Positions 8,828 to 16,734 of a stretch of 26,496 nucleotides of DNA are shown piece by piece. The notes under the pieces are model-generated. The model was not told the DNA's origin and searched no databases. It saw only the letters and a list, made by a program, of their open reading frames with translations. The stretch comes from Prasinococcaceae sp. CCMP 1430 (taxonomy: Eukaryota > Prasinodermophyta > Palmophyllophyceae > Prasinococcales > Prasinococcaceae). A program made the position numbers and the translations under genes. Where the stretch lies: assembly GCA_013416795.1 (NCBI GenBank), contig RQSC01000006.1, positions 167,447 through 193,942 on the forward strand. Direction: 5' to 3'. Each line of letters starts with the position of its first letter. Within the stretch, counting starts at the first letter, position 1.

Positions 8828-8890
8828 CTTGGCCTCGTCGTGGAACTCCGGGTGGAGGTCGGGCTTGGCGGCGACCTTGACCGAGCGGCG
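8828..8890 (-). CDS. RPL31: bL31c exon 2, displaced
   Basis: Twenty-one codons (RRSVKVAAKPDLHPEFHDEAK; the key part is KPDLHPEFHDEAK) between acceptor CCCCGCAG and donor GTGCGC, with CTGAC upstream of the acceptor. HPEFH-x-x-AK directly precedes the WCNGE element in plastid L31 proteins, so this exon joins to 6431 in phase 0. It lies 2.4 kb on the wrong side of exon 3, and its downstream intron holds the second copy of the 158-bp sequence found beside exon 3. Confidence 0.85.
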
Positions 8891-8969
8891 CTGCGGGGGG
8901 GAAGGAGAAGGTCAGGGCGAGGCGCAGGTCGGGGGCGCGCGGCGAGGCTGGCAATTTCGCGGAATGCGN

Positions 8970-10292
8970 GGCGCGCTCGCGCATGTCGTCCTTCATCTCG
9001 TCGAAGATCTCCACGGCCATCTCCCAGTCGGCTGACACGCCGCACGCGCGAATGGCCAGGTTGTACGCCTGCGTGTCGAGCAGGTCGGGATACGTCGAGC
9101 GCAGGTGGCGCAGCAGCTCGCACGCGAAGCCGCCCTCGCCGTGGGTCACGCACGCGCGCAGCACCACCGAGTACACCTGAATGGGAAGAGGCTCGGAGGG
9201 GGCGTTGCGCTCGCTCCCAGGCTTCGAGCCGGCCCGCGTGGGCCGCAGCAGCAGGTTGGCGATGCGCCCGAAGTTTCCGTCGGACGCGGCCTTGGATATG
9301 GCGGCGATGCGCTGCGCCTCCGCGCCCCGCCGCCTGGCGGCCTCCGCGCGCAGGGCCGCGGCGGCCGCCGCCGCGGCGACACCCCCGTCGCCCTCGCCGT
9401 CGTCGCCGCCGATGGACGCGGCGTCGGCGCGCGCCGCTCTGTCCCGGCGCGCGCTCTGCTCCTGCCAGCGCAGCATCAGCTCGCGCACGTCGTCGATCCG
9501 CGCGGTGGCCTTGTCTCCCGCCTCGGCGGCGGCCTTCAGGAGCGAGTTGAAGATGGCCTCGTTGGGCGTCACCCCCGTCCCGGACACGAGCGCCTCGACA
9601 ACTCCAAGGGCGCGGTCCCACTGGTTCGTCTTGAGGCATGCTGCCACCACCGCGCCGTACGTGGCCACGTCGGGCGGGGGCCCGGCGCGCTGCATCGCCA
9701 TCACGGCGCGCAGCGCGCGCTCCACCTGGCCTGAGCTGGCGTACGCCGCGAGCAACGCGTTGTGCGCATCCGGCGAGTCCAGCACGCGCTCCAGCGGGGG
9801 GCGACCGGCGGCCTCCGCAATGTCCGCGCGCAACCGCCGCGCGCGCTGGAAGGCGGCCTGCGCCTTTCGCCAGTCGCCGCTGGCGCCCGCCCACGTGCTC
9901 ACGTATGCAGAGCAGGTGGCGGCGTTTGGCACCACCGAGTTGTCGCGCATCCAGCGCAGCACGTCATTCGCACGCTCGGGCTCGTTGGCCACGCCGCACG
10001 CCGACACAAGCGCGGAGCACACGTAGTTGTTGGGGGTGACGCCGCGGGCCTGCATATCGCCGAAGGCCTCGAAGGCGCGAGAGAGCTCGCCGCACGAGCC
10101 ATACGCGCCGATGAGCGCTGAGAAGCACTGCACATCAGGCGCCACGCCGCGCGAGAGCATCTCGCGCCACGCGGTGTCCGCACGCTTCCACTCGCCCGCC
10201 TCGCTGTACGCTGCGAGCAGCTGGGTGTACGTCTTGGGGTGGGCGGCGAACGTCCCGGGTAATCGCCGCATGCGCGCGTCGACGCGGATCAC
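8970..10292 (-). CDS. P-class pentatricopeptide repeat (PPR) protein, partial
   Basis: About 441 codons, cut by the N at 8969 on the 3' side. Roughly nine 35-residue PPR motifs are visible, e.g. [110 protein letters not shown] and [20 protein letters not shown]. An Ala/Arg-rich, poorly conserved insert (about 9280-9450) splits the array. PPR proteins bind organellar RNA for editing, processing or translation. The 5' end is unclear: the first ATG is near 10271, but PPR-like reading ([13 protein letters not shown]) continues upstream into the end of the Rpn5 exon without a visible gap, so the true N terminus is probably missing. Confidence 0.85.
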
Positions 10293-10332
10293 CGCCTCCA
10301 GCGCGCGCTCGCGCCGGGCGCGCGCGGCGCAC

Positions 10333-10893
10333 CTTGGCCGCGGCCTTCTCGGCGCGCTTGAACGTCCTGGGGTTGATCTTCTTGGACAGGATCTGCGCGC
10401 GCATGAAGTCCTTGTGGTCCAGGCACAGCCGCACCTGCTCGAGGATGAAGGCGATCTTCTCGCGGCGGTGCATGGCGCCGAACGTCTCCACCGCGCAGCC
10501 CTGCAGCACCTCGGCGGCCTCCTTGATCTTGCCCTGCTCCTCCTTGATGCGCGCCAGCTGCCGCACCAGGCGCGCGCGCTCGATCTCCACGTAGATCTTG
10601 CCCTCCGTCACTGTGTTGAGCGTCTCGATGAGCTCGACCTTCTTGGCGATGTCCGAGGCCGCGTCGACGTACAGCATGCACTCCTTGACCATGTCGGCGA
10701 CGGCGTTCTTGATCTGCGCGCGGCGCTTGGCGAGCAGCACGATGTGCTCGTTGAGCGCCTTCCAGTCGCCCGCCTCGTGGCACAGCCGCACGATGGCCAC
10801 CACCACCGCCTTGGTCTCCGCCACGTCCGCCGCCAGCCGGTGCGTCTTCTCCAGCGCCAGCAGCGACTCCAGCGCCTCGGGCAGCGAGCCCGC
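10333..10893 (-). CDS. RPN5: 26S proteasome regulatory subunit Rpn5 (PSMD12), N-terminal exon
   Basis: A 187-codon exon, phase 0 at both ends, between acceptor CTCCCGCAG and donor GTGCGC. Family signatures: [75 protein letters not shown], the [18 protein letters not shown] helix, [15 protein letters not shown] and [14 protein letters not shown]. This is the TPR-like helical N-terminal half that packs in the 19S lid horseshoe. The short first coding exon (about 30 residues in homologues) is not seen and probably lies at or beyond the gap at 11082. Only about 12-24 bases of its downstream intron remain before PPR-like sequence begins. Confidence 0.92.
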
Positions 10894-11239
10894 CTGCGGG
10901 AGGACGCGAGCGAGCGAGAAAGCGAGCGGGGGAGCGCGCGTCAGGGGTGGGCGACGCGCACGCAGGGAAAGGTGGGGGGATCGAGCGCGGCAGCCTTCGA
11001 GCGGCACGCGAGAGGCGCGGCGACGCCCCGGAGGGCGCGGGGCCGCTGGGGGAGGGCCGGCCGCACCAGGGTGGGCGCGCGNGTGCGCTGCGGCGGCGCG
11101 CACCGCGCTGCCGCGGCCTTGGCGGGCGCTCGCGTGTGCGCCCCCCCTTCCTCCTCCTCGCTTGCCCTCGCCGCTCGAGCTGCGCTCCGCGGCTGACCCT
11201 GCTGCGTTTCCCCCACGCGTCATGCGTGCTCGCGCGCAG
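10894..11239. other. Intron and gap region between Rpn5 (-) and the UBA exon (+)
   Basis: 10894-11081 reads as Rpn5 intron on the minus strand (C/T-rich before the acceptor). After the N at 11082, the plus strand reads like an intron whose CTGAC (A at 11195) lies 44 nt before acceptor CGCGCAG at 11239. No further exon is recognised. Confidence 0.45.
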
Positions 11240-11475
11240 AGGATGCCGTGGTGCCGGCGGCGCTGCGAGCCGGCCTCACACCTGAGGCCGCGGCTATGGC
11301 GGGCGTGCGATACCACGGCCTGTCCGCCGACGCCGTGGGTGAGGCCGCCCTGCTCGAGTTCGGGGCGGCGTACGGCACGCTGCGCGAGATGGGCTTCGGC
11401 GCGGCCGTCGTCACCGGCGCGCTGCGCCTGGCGAACAACAAGGTGGACGCCGCCGCCAACCTGTGCATGCAGTGA
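11240..11475 (+). CDS. Terminal exon of a UBA-domain protein
   Basis: After acceptor CGCGCGCAG, the frame AG GAT GCC GTG runs 78 codons to TGA at 11473-11475. The last 40 residues (YGTLREMGFGAAVVTGALRL, then ANNKVDAAANLCMQ) match the three-helix ubiquitin-associated (UBA) fold, with the MGF loop and the A-L-x-x-A-x-x-x-V-x-x-A-x-x-L pattern. The preceding part (LTPEAAAMAGVRYHGLSADA) is Ala-rich and unassigned. UBA domains bind ubiquitin or a shuttle partner. The upstream exons lie beyond the N at 11082, so the full protein cannot be named. Confidence 0.6.
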
Positions 11476-11854
11476 GGGCTGCGCGCGCGCGCGCGCGCGC
11501 GAGCAGCCGTGTACACGAGTGTAATACCCCCGCCATCAGATCGTTGCGAACCCTTTACCGCCGCACCCACGCCGCGGCGCTACTGTGGCACGCGCGCCAG
11601 GGCCGTGCGCATCCCTGCACACATTCATCCTTCGCAATAGTGAAAATCCAGCACATGTGCATTATGTATTGATTTCAACGGAATGTGCATCCCAAAAAGG
11701 GACGTTCCGGAAGCGGCTTCGAAACGCGCGGGCGCGCACAAACGCGATCGGAAATGGGCGCATGAAAAAAGAAAAAGAAAAAGTAGAGTATGCCCGCCTC
11801 CGAAGCGGGCACACTCACACACACACACGCGCACATGTGAACACGCGCGTGCTC

Positions 11855-11910
<56 letters not shown>

Positions 11911-12042
11911 CGTACACACACGTGTACACAGACACACACACCGCACACACGCACGCACACACACACACGCACGCACACGCACACACACAGCCATGACACA
12001 CACAGCTGACGCACACACACAGCTAACACACACACACACAGC

Positions 12043-12089
<47 letters not shown>

Positions 12090-12197
12090 ACACACCGGCG
12101 CGCGCGCGCATGTCGTGCCACCCGCGTCCGCTTCTCCTCCTCGAGCGCGCGTCTCTCTTTGCCGATGGCTGCCATTGCCGCCGTTTTCTTAGCGCTC
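11476..12197. repeat. Convergent spacer with long (AC)n microsatellites
   Basis: Between the UBA gene and cpSRP54, which converge. 11480-11810 is mixed sequence with an A-rich stretch near 11763-11790. Long (AC)n runs occupy about 11860-11908 and 12044-12088. Between them, 11990-12060 contains three spaced modules of CTGAC or CTAAC followed by a CA tract ending CACAG. No coding support on either strand; long open frames here are poly Thr-His or Cys-Val artefacts of the repeat. Confidence 0.85.
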
Positions 12198-13719
12198 CTA
12201 CTCGACGGCGAGGGGCTCCGCCTCCTCCGGCGCGGCGGCGGGCATGGCGAGCGGCTTGGGCGCGGCGCCCTTGGGCCTGCGGCGCCTGGCGTGGCCCTCC
12301 GGGATGGGCGGCGCGGTCTCCATGGGGATGTCGCCCCTCATCATCTTGCCGAGGTTGGCCATCTGCAGGCGCATCCCCTGGAACTGCGCCACCATGAGGT
12401 CGACGGCCTCGAGCTCCTTGCCGGACTCCTCCGCCACGCGCTCGCGGCGCGCGAGCGCGTCGGCGGGGTCCTCGGCGTCGGGCATGAGCAGGTCGGGGTT
12501 GGACTTCTCCTCCTCGGTCATCACGTCGATCATGGCGCCGAAGTCCTTCATGGACTTCTGCGCGTCGCGCATCTGCTTGGGCGTCATCTTGTTGCCGCCG
12601 GGGAGCATGGCCATCACGTTGGAGAAGGCGCCCATGCGCTCCATCATCTTCATCTGGCCCATGAAGTCGTTGAAGTCGAAGTTGGCGTCCATGAGCTTCT
12701 GCTGGATGCGCGCGGCCTCCTCGGCGGAGACGGCCTCCTCCGCGCGCTCCACCAGCGTGAGCACGTCGCCCATGCCCAGGATGCGGCTAGTCATGCGGTC
12801 GGGCACGAAGGCGTCGAGGTCCTCCATGCGCTCGCCGATGCCCACGAACTTGATGGGCCGCCCCGACACCTCGCGGATGGAGAGCGCCGCACCGCCGCGC
12901 GAGTCGCCGTCGAGCTTGGTGAGCAGCGCGCCCGTGATGCCGATCTGCTGGTTGAAGGTGTCCACCAGGTTGGCCGCCTCCTGGCCCGTCATCGCGTCCA
13001 CCACCAGCAGCGTCTCCTGCGCCGCCACCTCGTCCTTGATGGCCTGCAGCTCCGCCATGAGCTTGGGGTCCACCTGCAGCCGCCCCGCGGTGTCCACGAT
13101 CACCGCGTCGAAGCCCTCCGCCGCGGCCTTGGCCACGCCCTCGCGCGCCACGTCCACGGGGTCCGCCTCCGTCCCCTTGTCGAACACGGGCATGCCCACC
13201 TGCTCGCCCAGCGTGCGCAGCTGGTCGATCGCCGCCGGGCGGTACACGTCGGTGCCCACCAGCAGCACGCGCTGCTGGCGCCGCCGCAGGTACGTCGCGA
13301 GCTTGCCGCACGCCGTCGTCTTGCCCACGCCCTGCAGGCCCGCCATGAGGATCACCGTCGGGCCGCTGGTGTTGGTGGCCAGCGGCGCCTGCTTGCCGCC
13401 CATCAGGTTGGTGAGCTCGTCGGCCACCACCTTGACGAGCTGCTGGTCGGGCCGCACGCCCTTGACGACCTCGGTGCCGAGCGCGCGCTCCTCCACGCGC
13501 TTGACGAAGCGCCGCACCACCGGCAGCGACACGTCCGCCTCGAGCAGCGCGCGGCGGATGTCGCGCAGCGGCGCCTTGATGTTCTCGGCGTTGAGCTCGC
13601 CCAGCCCCGCCGCCTTCTGCCACGCGCTGTTGAGGTTCTGCGTCAGGCTGCCGAAGCCGTCCGCGGTCGCGCGCAGGCGCCGCGGCGCCGACGAGCGCGG
13701 CGCGCGCGACACCGACGCG
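12198..13719 (-). CDS. cpSRP54: Chloroplast signal recognition particle 54 kDa GTPase
   Basis: Uninterrupted frame of about 506 codons from the gap to the stop at 12200-12198. N domain begins FGSLTQNLNSAWQ with RALLEADVSLPVV. G domain has P-loop GLQGVGKTT, DVYRPAAIDQL, DTAGRLQVD and TKLDGDSRGG. The Met-rich M domain (FDFNDFMGQMKMMERMG, then NVMAMLPG) follows, but the usual RNA-binding helix is reduced. It ends in a basic GHARRRRPKG element. Homologues target light-harvesting proteins to the thylakoid with cpSRP43 and cpFtsY. The leader before LRATADGF looks like a transit peptide; its first part lies beyond the ten Ns at 13720-13729. An ATG at 13794-13792 (MPARRRARRR...) may be the start, but the frame across the gap is unknown. 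No introns. Confidence 0.97.
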
Positions 13720-13729
13720 NNNNNNNNNN

Positions 13730-13805
13730 CGCGCCGGCGCCGCCGCTGCTGCTGCTGCTGCGCGCCGCCGACGCGCGCGACGTCGCGCCGGCATCGCACC
13801 TTCAC
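13730..13805 (-). CDS. cpSRP54: Possible 5' end of cpSRP54 (leader, frame unresolved)
   Basis: Minus strand beyond the gap. The ATG at 13794 would open an Arg/Ala-rich leader including a run from a (GCA)n tract. Upstream sequence becomes A/T-richer, as expected for a promoter. The gap length is arbitrary, so continuity with the main frame cannot be shown. Confidence 0.35.
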
Positions 13806-14400
13806 TTTGATATCTCATACACCCACGGGCGAGCACACCAGCTGGCGCCAGGTCAGCCCGAAGGGGCGCGCGGAGATCTCCCCGCGGAATGCAACTCCGA
13901 AATACTCTTCCTCCCGCGTTGTTCTTTCGCATGTGTATGCTCTTTAATTCATATTCTGTGCTCTTTGGTTGCAACGACGGTGATGAAATCTCCGAGGTTC
14001 CCGCGGGCGCCATGCCGAGTTTATCCAGCCGCGCGCCCGCGCGCGCGCCCGGGCCGGAACCTCCGCGCGCATTACGGTTTTACCCATCAGGGTCTAATAC
14101 GCACCACCACTTCGAATGCCCTTTGACCTGCGCTCTCGTGCGCGTGCGCGACGGATGAGGTTTTGGGGTGGTGTACATGCCGTGATTAAATGTTGTTTCG
14201 AACGCAGATGCGTCGCATTTCGCACCCGCGGTTTGCGCGTCGCATAAGCCACGGATGAGGATTTCAATTCGTGTGAGTCACCGTAATTCTAAGTATTTTT
14301 ATTACTTAAGCGTATGCAATTTGGGACCGTGGTTTGTGTGGTGAGCGCGGAGGTTGAGGTTCCGGCCGGCGGCCCCCGCGCGCGCGCCCCGGGGAGCGCG
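13806..14400. promoter_or_regulatory. Divergent upstream region of cpSRP54 and ChlM
   Basis: Two plastid genes are divergently transcribed from this stretch. It is lower in GC than the genes, with TTTAATTCATATTC near 13943 and TATTTTTATTACTTA near 14294. CGGATGAGG followed by T/A-rich sequence recurs at about 14150 and 14252. A GC-rich block at 14033-14075 is inverted relative to 14343-14395. No coding support. Confidence 0.4.
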
Positions 14401-14402
14401 TG

Positions 14403-14672
14403 GATATGGATTCCATTTGGAATCCATACTACACGGCAGAAAACACGTTAAATGGAATCCATTTTGCATTGTATGTGTCATATGTGAACATTGCGTGAGA
14501 TGGAATCCAGGGATCTCGCGCGCGCGCACCGCCGTGCGATATGGATTCCATTTGGAACCCACTTCAAACCGCTGTTGTACCAAATTATGGAATCCATTTT
14601 GAATGGGATGTGACTTGGGTTTGTGGTGGGGTGTGGTGGAATCCGCGGATCTCGCGCGCGCGCGCGCAATCG
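14403..14672 (+). repeat. Two-unit tandem repeat with GGATTCC palindromes
   Basis: Unit 1 (about 14403-14530) and unit 2 (about 14538-14672) share the same order: ATGGATTCCATTTGGAAYCCA, then TGGAATCCATTTTG, then TGGAATCCRSGGATCTCGCG. In unit 1, ATGGATTCC and GGAATCCAT form a perfect 9-bp stem with an ATTT loop. The units have diverged elsewhere. They lie directly upstream of the ChlM 5' end. Confidence 0.8.
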
Positions 14673-14727
14673 GCGCCCCGATCCGCAGCCCTGCTGCGCG
14701 GCGCGCGCAGGCGGGCGCCGGCGCGTN

Positions 14728-15737
14728 GGGAAGTACCTCATTCTCATGCTCGGGCTGTGGTACTGCCTGCTCCTCGGCGGCATCAACGCGGACGCGGCGG
14801 GCGTGGTCGCCGCGGGCATGGGCGCGGCGGCGCTGCTCGCCGAGTCCGACCCGGAGAAGCGCCGCTCGGAGATGGCCGCCGCGGCGGGCGGCGACGAGAT
14901 GAAGAGCGTCAAGGACTACTTCAACGGCACGGGCTTCGAGCGCTGGCAGAAGATCTACGGCGAGACGGACGAGGTGAACAAGGTGCAGCTGGACATCCGC
15001 GAGGGCCACGCGCAGACGGTGGAGAAGGTGCTCGCGTGGGTGGACGCCGAGGGCGGCGCCGACGGCATCAGCGTCGTCGACTGCGGCTGCGGCACGGGCT
15101 CGCTCACCGCGCCGCTCGCGCTGCGCGGCGCGCAGGTGTACGCCACCGACATCTCCGACGCCATGACCGGCGAGGCCGAGAAGCGCACCGCGGCCGCCAT
15201 CGAGGCGGCGGGCAAGGGCGTCATGCCCACCTTCGAGCCGCTCGACCTCGAGGTGCGCCGTGCGCCAGCGCGTGCGTGCGTGTGGTGTGCACGGGTGGGT
15301 GCGGGTGCGTTTCGGTGTGCGCGTGTGCAATGGGCGTGCCCGCGTGTCTCCTCTGCCTACCACCCGGTCGCTGACCTTCCGACGCCGGCTGGCGCCCGCG
15401 CACCCCGTAGTCCGTCTCTGGCAAGTACCACACCGTGGCGTGCCTCGACGTGATGATCCACTACCCCGATGAGAAGGCCGCCGGCATGGTGAAGCACCTG
15501 GCAAGCCTCGCCGAGGACCGCGTGCTTGTCTCCTTCGCGCCCAAGACGCCCTACTACACCATCCTCAAGCGCGTGGGCGAGCTCTTCCCGGGCCCCAGCA
15601 AGGCGACGCGCGCCTACCTGCACGCCGAGGAGGACGTCGAGAAGGCGCTCAACGAGGCGGGCTGGAAGGTCGTCAAGCGCGAGATGACCGCCACGCAGTT
15701 CTACTTCTCGCGGCTGCTCGAGGCGGTGCCCATGTAA
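14728..15737 (+). CDS. CHLM: Mg-protoporphyrin IX methyltransferase
   Basis: Exon 1 is <14728-15252 and exon 2 is 15411-15737 (stop TAA), phase 0, with donor GTGCGC and acceptor CCCGTAG; CTGAC (A at 15374) lies 36 nt before the acceptor. A hydrophobic segment (LGLWYCLLLGGI, then AAGVVAAGMGAAALLA) precedes DPEKRR, as in plant ChlM, where it associates with plastid membrane. Then KDYFNGTGFERWQKIYGETD, the SAM motif I DCGCGTGSLTAPLA, CLDVMIHYP, SFAPKTPYYTILKRVGELFP, GPSKATRAYLH and QFYFSRLLEAVPM. It uses S-adenosylmethionine to methylate Mg-protoporphyrin IX in chlorophyll synthesis. The transit peptide is lost at the N at 14727; 283 residues remain. The 190 bp at its 3' end recur at 21746-21935. 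Confidence 0.95.
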
Positions 15738-16734
15738 TGTGAACGAAAGGTGGGGCGCGTGCCGACATTTTATGTGCACATGCGGGCACGTGCGCGTGCG
15801 CGCGCGCACGTACACGCACATGCGCACGCACGTATGCACGCGCGCGTGGGCGGAGGGGTGCGCTCTGCACTCACACATGCACGTCTCGCATCACATCTTC
15901 AGCAGGCACAATGAAATGAAGCGTGCTTGGGATCACCTCAACATGCACGCCACCACCATCGAAATTGTGTCAATGCCAACTCGTATGGCGGGGCAGCAAT
16001 GGCTTGGCCTGAGGCGGGGGCAGGAGCGAAGCAAGAGCACGCGCTCTGCGCATGGCGAGGCGCGGTCGGAGCGATTTTTCTTGGCTACACGCAGAAATCC
16101 GTTCAATCAAATCATTGAAATGACTGCTCCGATGTTACGTCTCGCACTACATTACGATGACATGACACCGATTACTAACGAACTGGCGGCGCACACGTCG
16201 GCACGCGCCCGCAGAGCTCGTGTCTATTTGCATTGGTTGGTGTCGAAACGCGCCTCTTGGGCGGCCTGGAGGCACCCGGCACCGACCGACGCGTGACCCC
16301 GACGCGCCCGGGCAACTGGGCCAGGTCGTCATGTACTCACATGCGCAGGCCTGCCATGCGCGGCGTAAACCAAGATACGGATAGATACGCGACAGTCAAC
16401 GCGACCTCCGAGGGGTCGTTAGCAGTACCAGAGAGAGGAAGAGGCCAATGGCCCGTAGCCGCGTGAAGAGCTCCTCTGAATGCGAGGCGTGACCTGGGAC
16501 ATGCTGGCGCTGCGGCGGTCGCGCAGCGGTGCTTGCGTGCTCCGCCATGGAAGTGCGGCACACTCGCGCGCGGTCGCACGCGTGGGCGGGCCGCCACAGG
16601 AGAGGAGACACGTGGGAGTGCGAAGAGGTCACGCCTGGCCTGTCTTGCATTCTTCTCAGCGCCGCGTGGTTGCTTGCACACCTGGGCGCGCCGTCCAGCG
16701 CGTGCTACTTCACTGCCTGCTCTCTGAGCGGGCG
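15738..16734. promoter_or_regulatory. Spacer upstream of the Sel1-repeat gene
   Basis: 15790-15850 is CA/CG-rich. From about 15880 the composition shifts to lower GC with mixed codons and no microsatellites. The large frame downstream is open back to an ATG at 16480, but 16480-16734 encodes an Arg/His/Cys/Ala-rich stretch unlike the rest, so it is treated as 5' leader. No other gene recognised. Confidence 0.4.

Noticed and set aside
8605-10331. Direct fusion of Rpn5, PPR and bL31c into one gene
   Set aside because: Frames differ, the joins are at CG microhomology or at an N, and the families are unrelated; mis-assembly explains it better.
11675-12111. Long Thr-His and Cys-Val frames between the UBA gene and cpSRP54
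   Set aside because: Microsatellite translation in a convergent spacer.
12159-14126. A 655-codon plus-strand frame opposite cpSRP54
   Set aside because: His/Leu/Arg-rich shadow of a highly conserved minus-strand GTPase.
15739-16296. 185-codon plus-strand frame after ChlM
   Set aside because: Low-complexity His/Thr/Arg start, no domain, and no continuity with a splice site.
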